Made by a program: the position numbers and the translations under genes. Below are positions 7,098 to 14,038 of a stretch of 64,000 nucleotides of DNA, one piece after another. The stretch lies in NCBI RefSeq assembly GCF_030150285.1, contig NZ_JASLGE010000094.1:31076-95075 (forward strand), written 5' to 3'. Below the pieces are notes generated by a model, which saw only the letters and a list, made by a program, of their open reading frames with translations, made no database searches and was not told the origin of the DNA. Every line of letters starts with the position of its first letter. Within the stretch, counting starts at the first letter, position 1. The DNA comes from Pseudomonas sp. GTDB taxonomy: Bacteria; Pseudomonadota; Gammaproteobacteria; Pseudomonadales; Pseudomonadaceae.

Positions 7098-8104
7098 TAG
7101 CGCAGCACCTCCATATGCACGTCTGCGGCGGTGAAGCGCGCGAAAGCAGCGTCCATGTCACCACCGGTGATGGCGAGGGTCAGTTGCCCATAGGGAGTGT
7201 CTTTGATGCGGTCGATACGGCCCGCGAGGATGCTGTAATCCACACCCGTTTCACGGGCAACGGTACCCAGCAAGGGGGCGTAGGTCGCATCGCCCTGAAA
7301 GGTCAGGCGCACGATGCGGCCTGGAACATGGGCAAAATCGTCTCGCTGCTCGCTTTCGTCGATTTGCTCATCTTCCTGCACGAAACGCTTGGTGGTTGGG
7401 TGCTTGGGGTGCAAGAACACGTCAGCGACGGGGCCCTGCTCGACAATGGTGCCGGCATCCATCACGGCGACTTCGTCACACACGCGGCGAATAACATCCA
7501 TCTCGTGAGTGATCAGCACGATAGTCAGCTTCAACTCGCGGTTGATCTCGGCCAGCAATTGCAGAACCGAGGCTGTGGTTTGAGGGTCGAGGGCGCTTGT
7601 GGCCTCGTCGCACAACAGCACTTTGGGTTTGGTCGCCAAGGCGCGGGCAATGCCCACTCGCTGCTTCTGGCCGCCCGAGAGTTGGGCCGGGTATTTTTTT
7701 GCGTGGTCTGAAAGGCCAACCCGCGCAAGCAACTCGCTGACGCGTTGATCGATTTCACTGCGCGACAAATCACCGGCCAGTGCCAGCGGCATCGCCACGT
7801 TATCGGCCACGGTCTTGGAGGCCAGCAGGTTGAAGTGCTGGAAAATCATGCCGACCTGTTGACGGAAACGGCGCAGGCCGTTGGCGTCCATAGCCGTCAC
7901 GTCTTCGTTGTCGACGATGATCTGGCCGCCGCTCGGTGTTTCAAGGCGGTTAATCAGGCGCAGTAATGTACTTTTGCCCGCGCCGGAATGACCAATCAGG
8001 CCAAACACCTGGCCGCTCTCAACACGCAAACTGGTGGAGTGCAGCGCAGGAATGTCCTTACCAGCGACCCGGTAAGTTTTATGAACGTTATGGAACTCAA
8101 TCAC
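7097..8104 (-). CDS. metN: Methionine ABC transporter ATP-binding protein MetN
   Basis: A 335-residue ATPase that powers methionine import. Walker A GHSGAGKST, signature LSGGQKQR, Walker B VLLCDEATSALD and the H-loop LITHEMD are present. Residues after about 250 form the C-terminal regulatory (NIL/ACT-like) domain that in E. coli binds methionine and mediates trans-inhibition. First gene of the metNIQ operon. The 248 bases upstream hold its promoter region; no S-box riboswitch or MetJ-like repeat was recognised there. Confidence 0.94.
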   Translation of the reverse strand: MIEFHNVHKTYRVAGKDIPALHSTSLRVESGQVFGLIGHSGAGKSTLLRLINRLETPSGGQIIVDNEDVTAMDANGLRRFRQQVGMIFQHFNLLASKTVADNVAMPLALAGDLSRSEIDQRVSELLARVGLSDHAKKYPAQLSGGQKQRVGIARALATKPKVLLCDEATSALDPQTTASVLQLLAEINRELKLTIVLITHEMDVIRRVCDEVAVMDAGTIVEQGPVADVFLHPKHPTTKRFVQEDEQIDESEQRDDFAHVPGRIVRLTFQGDATYAPLLGTVARETGVDYSILAGRIDRIKDTPYGQLTLAITGGDMDAAFARFTAADVHMEVLR

Positions 8105-8328
8105 GTAGCGAACCTTGTGGGGCGCGTAAAAGAAAGTCAGCGGTTAGCCGGGAGCGCATTTTAGCGTGTCCGTATAGATTTTATTAGCATTTATTTCCGT
8201 CTAAACCTTCGATTTGGGAATAAGAAACCTAAGGGCTAGAAATAAGAAACGTGCATACACGTTCAGTGCTTGAGCGCTCCGACTGAAGGTCGAAGGCTAC
8301 AGCTATTCCGGCGGTGAGACGGCGGTTT

Positions 8329-8350
8329 GCAGGAGCGGGTTCGCTCCTGC
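8329..8350. repeat. REP-like hairpin after the lipoprotein gene
   Basis: GCAGGAGCG (8329-8337) and CGCTCCTGC (8342-8350) are perfect complements around GGTT. The sequence resembles the head of the REP repeat seen elsewhere in the window (GGAGCGAGC) but with a shortened stem. It lies two bases from the stop of the gene at 8353 and may act as its 3' boundary. No T-run. Confidence 0.5.
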
Positions 8351-8352
8351 AA

Positions 8353-9069
8353 TTACGATTTGCCAGGGATCAGCACCATCTGTGCGGGCACGTGGCGGAT
8401 GATCTGGCGTTCCAGTTTGAGATCGAACGCCGGGTCGAGCTTTTTCACGCGCTTGTTGATCAGGGTGGCCAGCCACGGGTAATCAGCCGTACGCGGGACT
8501 TGCAGGCTGACCGCGCATTGGTAATTGACGATGTCCTGCGCGATCAAGTCCAGTTGATGGCGAAGTTTCGCAATATCGGTGATGTTTAGCGTCACGGTAG
8601 TGCTTGGGGCTGCCGGGTCAATCACCTTGGCAGGTGGTCGGGCTTCGGCGGCTTTGAGGGCCGCTTCGGCTTTGTCCAGCTCGGCCTTACGCGCCTGAGC
8701 GATGGCGCTGTTAACGCCGCCGGTCAGTGCGGGTGCTTTGGGCATCAAGGCGCGAGCGCGGCTAAGTGCGGTTGCCGCCGCGTTGACATCGCCTTTTTGC
8801 AGGACGATCTGGCTGCGCTGCAAGTAGGCTTCAGCCAATTGGCGCTGGTACTGAACCAGTTGCGGGTCATCCGGCGTTTGAGCCTGTAAGGCCGCCAATT
8901 GATCTTCGGCGGTCGCGAGTTCGCTGCTGGCCAAGTTTTGCTCCAGCGTGGCGATGGCCTCGGCACGCGCATCCGGGACAGGGTTGTCAGCGGAAGGGGT
9001 GCTTTGGCAGGCCCCCAGCAGCAAGGTAAATGCGGCCAGGAGCAAGTAACGGGAGTTGAACAGCTTCAT
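8353..9069 (-). CDS. PA5502-like lipoprotein with TPR-like helices
   Basis: A 238-residue lipoprotein: the signal ends in the lipobox LLGAC, with Cys at about position 21. Residues 35-150 form helical repeats of TPR type rich in Ala and Gln, followed by a Pro-rich linker and a basic C-terminal domain (PWLATLINKRVKKLDPAFD). It lies directly behind znuB as in P. aeruginosa (PA5502). Its role is unknown; residence beside the zinc importer may be only positional, since its own promoter could sit in the 37-base gap or it could be read from the znu transcript. Confidence 0.75.
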   Translation of the reverse strand: MKLFNSRYLLLAAFTLLLGACQSTPSADNPVPDARAEAIATLEQNLASSELATAEDQLAALQAQTPDDPQLVQYQRQLAEAYLQRSQIVLQKGDVNAAATALSRARALMPKAPALTGGVNSAIAQARKAELDKAEAALKAAEARPPAKVIDPAAPSTTVTLNITDIAKLRHQLDLIAQDIVNYQCAVSLQVPRTADYPWLATLINKRVKKLDPAFDLKLERQIIRHVPAQMVLIPGKS

Positions 9070-9106
9070 TCCTGCGGCTCTCTAAGTGCGCAAAAAACGA
9101 GCAAGT

Positions 9107-9895
9107 CTACACCCCTCGACGGGGCAGAACAAAACTCAGCAGAAACAGTGCAGCAGCACAGACCACAATCGAAGGGCCTGCGGGTGTGTCCTTGATCCAT
9201 GACAGTGCCAGCCCTCCACACACGGCCAGCATGCCCAAAAGACTGGCACCCAGGGCCATTTGCTCCGGTGAGCGCGCATGTCGCTGGGCGGCCGCGGCTG
9301 GAATGATCAGCAAGGAGGTGATCAGCAGCACGCCGACAATCTTCATGGCCACAGCAATCACGACCGCGATCAACAGCATCAGGGTCATGCGTAACGCAGC
9401 CACTGGCAGGCCTTCAACCATAGCCAGTTCCTCGTGCACAGTGATGGCCAACAAAGGTCGCCACATAGCCGCCAGCGCCACCAGCACCGCTGCACTGCCG
9501 CCCATGATCCACATCAGGTCGGTCGGGCTGATCGCCAGCAAGTCACCAAACAGATACGCCATCAGGTCAATCCGCACTTCGTGCATGAAGCTTAGTACGA
9601 CCAGCCCAAGGGACAAGGTGCTGGGCGCGAGAATTCCCAGAAGGGTGTCAGAGGCAAGCGGTTGGCGTTGTTGCAACGTGACTAATAGCACCGCAAGCAG
9701 CAGGCAGCCTACGGTGACCGCAAGGGTCGGGCTGACATCCAGCAGGAACCCCAGCGCCACACCCAGCAAGGCCGCGTGGGACAAGGTATCGCCAAAATAG
9801 GCCATGCGGCGCCACACCACAAAAGACCCCAGGGGGCCCGCGACGACGGCCAGTGAGAGGCCTGCCAACAAGGCGTAAAACAGAAAATCAGCCAT
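9107..9895 (-). CDS. znuB: Zinc ABC transporter permease ZnuB
   Basis: A 262-residue ABC-3 family permease with about eight hydrophobic segments. The frame runs upstream to 10084, but ATG 9895 (MADFLFYALLAGLSL) is the family start and the upstream part lies inside znuC. It overlaps znuC by 8 bases, so the two are translationally coupled. It forms the membrane channel of the ZnuABC zinc importer. Regulation by Zur is expected since zur heads this transcript. Confidence 0.93.
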   Translation of the reverse strand: MADFLFYALLAGLSLAVVAGPLGSFVVWRRMAYFGDTLSHAALLGVALGFLLDVSPTLAVTVGCLLLAVLLVTLQQRQPLASDTLLGILAPSTLSLGLVVLSFMHEVRIDLMAYLFGDLLAISPTDLMWIMGGSAAVLVALAAMWRPLLAITVHEELAMVEGLPVAALRMTLMLLIAVVIAVAMKIVGVLLITSLLIIPAAAAQRHARSPEQMALGASLLGMLAVCGGLALSWIKDTPAGPSIVVCAAALFLLSFVLPRRGV

Positions 9896-10676
9896 GTTTG
9901 CAGCCTTCCCCATGAACGTGTGCAGTCGCCGGCGTGGCATTGTCGGTGACCACGGAGCCATGCAAGTCATGGGCGTGATCGTGGTGATGGTGATAAATCG
10001 CCAGGCTTTGTGCGTTTTTGCCGAATAACTCGACAAATGCCGGGTCACCGCTGACGTGTTCAGGGTGGCCCGAGCAGCACACATGCCGATTGAGGCACAC
10101 CACCTGATCGGTGGTACTCATGACCAGGTGCAAGTCGTGGGAAACCATCAGCACGCCGCAGCCATGGCGGTCGCGCAGGCGGGTAATGAGGCTGTACAGC
10201 TCAGCCTGACCTGCCACGTCGACGCCTTGAACGGGCTCATCCAGCACCAGCAGTTCAGGTTTGCGCAACAACGCACGGGCCAGCAGCACGCGTTGCATTT
10301 CACCGCCCGAGACGCTCTGCACCGGGCTGTCGATCACTTTTTCTGCGCCCACTTCCTTGAGTGCAGCGAGGGCCTGGTCTCTGTCCACGCCGGGTACCAA
10401 GCGTAAAAAACGCAGTACCGATAACGGCAGCGTCGGGTCGACATGCAGCTTTTGCGGCATGTAACCGACCCGCAGCCGGGGCTTGCGCCACACACTCCCG
10501 CTTGTCGGTTTAAGTAGCCCCAGCACCGCTTTGACCAGCGTGGTTTTGCCTGCGCCGTTGGGGCCGATCAGGGTCACGATCTGGCCCGGTTCAACGCTCA
10601 GCTCAATGTTGTCGAGCACGTTTTGCCCGGCGAACGTCACGCACACCTCTTGAAGACGAATCAACGCAGTGCTCAT
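9888..10676 (-). CDS. znuC: Zinc ABC transporter ATP-binding protein ZnuC
   Basis: A 262-residue ATPase: Walker A GPNGAGKTT, signature VSGGEMQR, Walker B LLVLDEPVQGVD, H-loop VSHDLHLV. The C-terminal tail is rich in His (YHHHHDHAHD, then HVHGEGCKHG), a typical metal-binding tail of ZnuC. ATG 10676 (MSTALIRLQEV) is chosen over the upstream Met at 10700 because it overlaps the zur stop by one base (TGATG), a normal coupling. Confidence 0.94.
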   Translation of the reverse strand: MSTALIRLQEVCVTFAGQNVLDNIELSVEPGQIVTLIGPNGAGKTTLVKAVLGLLKPTSGSVWRKPRLRVGYMPQKLHVDPTLPLSVLRFLRLVPGVDRDQALAALKEVGAEKVIDSPVQSVSGGEMQRVLLARALLRKPELLVLDEPVQGVDVAGQAELYSLITRLRDRHGCGVLMVSHDLHLVMSTTDQVVCLNRHVCCSGHPEHVSGDPAFVELFGKNAQSLAIYHHHHDHAHDLHGSVVTDNATPATAHVHGEGCKHG

Positions 10677-11158
10677 CAGGCCTCCCGGCAACCCGAACAC
10701 AACCCCACTACCTCGACGGTTTGGCCTTCGACAGTAAAGCCGACATCGCGGGCGCTGCTGATAATGGCGTCGCTGATGGCTTTTTGTTCAAGCTCAATAG
10801 CGGCGTTGCAGGTGCGGCAAATCAGGAATTGGCCCTGATGTGCATGCTCAGGGTGGCTGCAGCCAATGAAGGCGTTAAGGGAGGCGATGCGATGCACCAA
10901 GCCGTTCTCGAGCAGAAAATCCAGCGCTCGATAAACAGTAGGGGGTGCTGCGCGTCGACCGTCCTGCTCGCTGAGCACGGCCAAAATATCGTACGCACCC
11001 AGTGGCTTGTGGCTTTGCCACACCAACTCCAGCACGCGGCGACGCAATGCGGTCAGGCGCAGGCCTTTCTGCGCGCACAACACGTCCGCTTCGGACAGTG
11101 CGCTGTGGACGCAGTGGGAGTGGTCATGGGGACGACTGGCAAGGGGTGTTTTAGGCAT
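10676..11158 (-). CDS. zur: Zinc uptake regulator Zur (Np20)
   Basis: A 160-residue Fur-family repressor. N-terminal winged helix (GLRLTALRRRVLELVW and PTVYRALDFLLENGLVHRI), structural zinc cysteines CRTC and C-terminal CSGC, plus His-rich metal sites (HPEHAHQGQF). It leads the zur-znuC-znuB transcript and is divergent from znuA, the arrangement seen in P. aeruginosa PA5498-PA5501. With zinc bound it should repress the shared znuA/zur promoter region, including its own gene. Confidence 0.93.
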   Translation of the reverse strand: MPKTPLASRPHDHSHCVHSALSEADVLCAQKGLRLTALRRRVLELVWQSHKPLGAYDILAVLSEQDGRRAAPPTVYRALDFLLENGLVHRIASLNAFIGCSHPEHAHQGQFLICRTCNAAIELEQKAISDAIISSARDVGFTVEGQTVEVVGLCSGCREA

Positions 11159-11184
11159 GAGTGGCGACGAGTTTTGAGAGAGAC

Positions 11185-11197
11185 GTTATTATGTTAC
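11185..11197. promoter_or_regulatory. Candidate Zur operator between zur and znuA
   Basis: GTTATTATGTTAC lies in the 57-base divergent gap, within the AT-rich part. It resembles half of the gammaproteobacterial Zur box (GTTATANNATAAC type) but is an imperfect palindrome. Position between the two divergent starts is what a shared Zur site requires. The call rests on position plus a partial match. Confidence 0.45.
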
Positions 11198-11215
11198 CTG
11201 TTTCAACCACCTTGA

Positions 11216-12145
11216 GTGCCTATTGTGCCCCGTCTTTTTGCGTTTTTTATTGCGTTATCCACCAGTTTTCTGGTGATAAACCCGGCCCATGCCGAGGTCA
11301 ACGTATTAACCAGCATCAAACCTTTGCAGTTAATTGCAGCGGCGGTGCAGGACGGCGTGGGTAAGCCCGAGGTGTTGTTGGCCCCCGGCGCTTCGCCGCA
11401 CAACTATGCGCTGCGGCCTTCTGACGTGCGGCGTGTACAGTCCGCCGATCTGTTGTACTGGATTGGTCCGGACATGGAAGGCTTCATGCCGCGTGTCATC
11501 AAGAACCGCACCCTGCCGTCAGTGGCCATCCAGACGCTGCCTGATCTAAAACTTCGCCACTTCGCCGAGGATAGCCACTCGCATGAAGAAGATACGGCCG
11601 AACATGACCATGATCATCGCCCTGGCACCCTGGATGCGCACCTGTGGTTGGCACCGGACAATGCCCGCGTGATCGCCGCTAAAATGGCCGCCGACCTGAG
11701 CGCCAAAGACCCGGGCAATGCAGCGAAGTACCAGAGCAACCTCAAGGCATTCAACGAGCGGCTGGATGCGCTGGATCAGCGCCTGAAAGCCCGTTTGGCA
11801 GGGATTGCGGGCAAGCCGTTCTTTGTTTTCCATGAAGGGTATGACTACTTCGAAAGTGCCTACGGCCTTCAGCACGCGGGTACGTTCAGTGTCGCATCGG
11901 AAGTTCAGCCGGGTGCTCAGCATGTGGCGGCCATGCGCAAACGCTTACAGGAAGTGGGTAAAACGTGTGTGTTCAGCGACCCGCCGTTGCGGCCCCGCTT
12001 GGCTGAAACCCTGGTCGCCGGGCTGCCGGTGAAACTGGCCGAACTGGACCCCTTGGGTGGCTTCACCGAGGCGACCGCGCAGGGTTACGAGCAATTGCTG
12101 GAAAAGCTGGGCAATGACCTGGCAGGCTGCCTGGAAAGCCTCTAA
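11216..12145 (+). CDS. znuA: Zinc ABC transporter substrate-binding protein ZnuA
   Basis: A 309-residue periplasmic zinc receptor (cluster A-I, TroA fold). Sec signal peptide ends INPAHA before EVNVLTSIKPL. Zinc ligands are seen as His in ASPHNYALRPSD, the Asp/His-rich loop HSHEEDTAEHDHDH, His in DAHLWLAPDNA and His in FVFHEGYDYF. The start is GTG 11216 or GTG 11225; both give workable signal peptides. Divergent from zur. Confidence 0.93.
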   Translation: MPIVPRLFAFFIALSTSFLVINPAHAEVNVLTSIKPLQLIAAAVQDGVGKPEVLLAPGASPHNYALRPSDVRRVQSADLLYWIGPDMEGFMPRVIKNRTLPSVAIQTLPDLKLRHFAEDSHSHEEDTAEHDHDHRPGTLDAHLWLAPDNARVIAAKMAADLSAKDPGNAAKYQSNLKAFNERLDALDQRLKARLAGIAGKPFFVFHEGYDYFESAYGLQHAGTFSVASEVQPGAQHVAAMRKRLQEVGKTCVFSDPPLRPRLAETLVAGLPVKLAELDPLGGFTEATAQGYEQLLEKLGNDLAGCLESL

Positions 12146-12197
12146 CCCGGCGCGTACGTCTTCGACGCCGGGCTGTCGCGCAAAGAACCGGGGGGTT

Positions 12198-12634
12198 GTA
12201 GGAGCAGCCGGTCGACGCTCGATTGCTCGCGATCTTTTGATCTTAAGAAGCTTCGGCCTATCCATTGCTGCGGTCGCGGCCACTTAAGGTTGCGGCCTTA
12301 CGCCGTGTTACCTTGATGGATCAAAAATCAGATCAACAGATCACGAGCAAGCTTGTTCCCACAAACGCTGGCATCCGTAGGAGCGAGCTTGCTCGCGATC
12401 TTTTGATCTTTAAGAAGCTTCGGCCTATCCATTGCTGCGGTCACGGCCACTTAAGGTCGCGGCCTTACGCCGTGTTACTTTGATGGATCAAAAACCAGAT
12501 CAACAGATCACGAGCAAACTCGTTCCTACAGGCTTTGCTCCGTGGGCCCGCCACTGCGCAAAACCTGCGTTCTGCCAGCGTGGTTTAAGGGGGCCCTTGG
12601 ATCAACAGATCGCGATCAAGCTTGCGCCTGTACT
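12198..12634. repeat. Array of REP-bounded modular repeats (copies A, B and a fragment)
   Basis: Two tandem units fill the gap between znuA and thrB: copy A (12198-12363) and copy B (12377-12530), then a partial unit to about 12634. Each unit opens with a REP arm (GGAGCGAGCTTGCTCG in B; a variant arm in A), then GATCTTTTGATC, a conserved core (12258-12320 and 12425-12487, beginning CTATCCATTGCTGCGG and ending TTGATGGA), then an inverted REP arm (GATCACGAGCAA). The fragment holds a further module, CCAGCGTGGTTTAAGG, also found at 55 kb. Two near-identical short frames inside are repeat-derived, not genes. Confidence 0.85.
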
Positions 12635-12664
12635 GTTGTTTGCCGAGCCCGCTGTATTTCAGGC

Positions 12665-13615
12665 TTAAAGCACAAGCGGCAAATGCAAGGTGACAATTTG
12701 ACGCTTTTTCAAGCGGGTTTCAAACTCGCCCGGGTCGTGAATCAGCACGTCTTGCCCGGCGAATGCCTGAGCGGCGATCAGGCGTGACAGCCAGAACCGG
12801 ACGCACGCGACGCGCAACAGGGTTGGCCACAACTCGGCTTCACTCGCGGTAAACGGCCGTAATGCGGCGTACGCGCCCAACAAGGCACGTGCCCGTGGGG
12901 CGTCAATCGTACCTTCGTCATCCGCGCACCAATCGTTCAATGCAATGGCCACGTCGTACAGCATGGGGCCAGAACAGGCGTTGTAAAAGTCGATCAGCCC
13001 GGTCAGGTGCGTGCCTTCAAACATGGCATTATCGCGAAACAGATCACCGTGCAAGTTGGCCTGTGGCAGCGCGAGAATTTGCGACTTGTGTTCTGTAATT
13101 TCGTCCAGCGCGTGCTTCAGCAAATCAGCGGACTCTGGCTGCAAGCCTGCTATCTGTGCAGGGCCTTCAGCCAGCATCCAGTCCAGGCCACGGTCGGTTT
13201 TGCGTACAAGCACTTTGTCGCGGGTGGCCAGGTGCAAATGGCCGAGCAGATCACCGACCTGGGCGCAATGCTGCGCATTGGCGACGCGAATATGCTTGCC
13301 TGCCAGGCGGGGTTGCAGCAGCGCCGGCTTGCCTTTGAGGTCGCGCAAGGCCACGCCGTCTTGAGTGCGCAAGGCATAAGGCACCGGCAGGTCGGCCTCG
13401 TGCAGCACATCCAACAGGTCGATAAAAAACGGCATTTCGTCGACTGGACCGCGCTCAACCAGTGTCAGGACAAACTCTCCCTTCTCCAGGCTGATGAAGT
13501 AGTTGGTGTTTTCGCTACCCGCGGCAATCCCCTGGAAGTCCAGCAGGCGGCCAAGCCCGTAAGGCGCAAGAAAAGTGTCCAGCTCGGGGCGAGTCAGGGG
13601 GGTGAATACAGACAT
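12665..13615 (-). CDS. thrB: Homoserine kinase
   Basis: A 316-residue kinase of the Pseudomonas ThrB type, which has the aminoglycoside-phosphotransferase fold rather than the GHMP fold. It phosphorylates L-homoserine in threonine synthesis. The catalytic loop is NLHGDLFRDNAMF and the metal Asp is in GLIDFYNAC; the Gly-rich region is AGSENTNYFI. It is followed in the transcript order by nothing close and preceded by the DUF2782 gene, matching PA5495-PA5494. No other thr gene is nearby. Confidence 0.93.
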   Translation of the reverse strand: MSVFTPLTRPELDTFLAPYGLGRLLDFQGIAAGSENTNYFISLEKGEFVLTLVERGPVDEMPFFIDLLDVLHEADLPVPYALRTQDGVALRDLKGKPALLQPRLAGKHIRVANAQHCAQVGDLLGHLHLATRDKVLVRKTDRGLDWMLAEGPAQIAGLQPESADLLKHALDEITEHKSQILALPQANLHGDLFRDNAMFEGTHLTGLIDFYNACSGPMLYDVAIALNDWCADDEGTIDAPRARALLGAYAALRPFTASEAELWPTLLRVACVRFWLSRLIAAQAFAGQDVLIHDPGEFETRLKKRQIVTLHLPLVL

Positions 13616-13673
13616 GGTTTAAAACTGCCAGTACGGGCACCGCGTTGAGGCGGTGCCGATTAAAGTTAAGACG

Positions 13674-13964
13674 CTACTTCCACTCGAAGATTTTCCACGA
13701 AGGAATCAGCATATCCGGCTGGTCGGAACGGATGTAATTGGCATCGGTGCCATCAGCGCGTACCAAAAAGTACGGTTTGCCCCCTTTTGGGGTGACCTTG
13801 ATGGCATACAGGAACCCGTTTTGACGATATTCCTGAATGGTTTTGTCGCCTTCCGTGCGAATGGTGACATCCGGGTCTGCGGACGGGGCGTCATCTGCCG
13901 CGAAGGTTACCAGCGGAATGGCTGCAATCAAGCCGGTGAGCAACAGGCGATTAAGTGTGCGCAT
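13674..13964 (-). CDS. DUF2782 family secreted protein
   Basis: A 96-residue protein with a Sec signal peptide (MRTLNRLLLTGLIAAIPLVTFA). The mature part carries the DUF2782 pattern VTIRTEGDKTIQEYRQNGFL and KVTPKGGKPYFLVR, and ends PDMLIPSWKIFEWK. It sits between thrB and polA and is divergent from polA, as in P. aeruginosa PA5494. It is probably periplasmic. Function unknown. It could be cotranscribed with thrB, 58 bases downstream. Confidence 0.88.
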   Translation of the reverse strand: MRTLNRLLLTGLIAAIPLVTFAADDAPSADPDVTIRTEGDKTIQEYRQNGFLYAIKVTPKGGKPYFLVRADGTDANYIRSDQPDMLIPSWKIFEWK

Positions 13965-14038
13965 GATAACCTTGTCCCTTTGTCGTCATTGGTCCGGACA
14001 TTCTAGCGCCGGACTCGCCGAAAAGGTTGATCCTGCTC

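Noticed and set aside
12198..12530. CRISPR array
   Set aside because: Only two long units of about 155-165 bases with internal inverted arms; no short repeat-spacer periodicity and no cas genes.
12265..12668. Two near-identical short frames beginning MLRSRPLKVAALRRVTLMDQ
   Set aside because: They are the same repeat core translated twice; no ribosome-binding site, and the identity comes from the repeat units.
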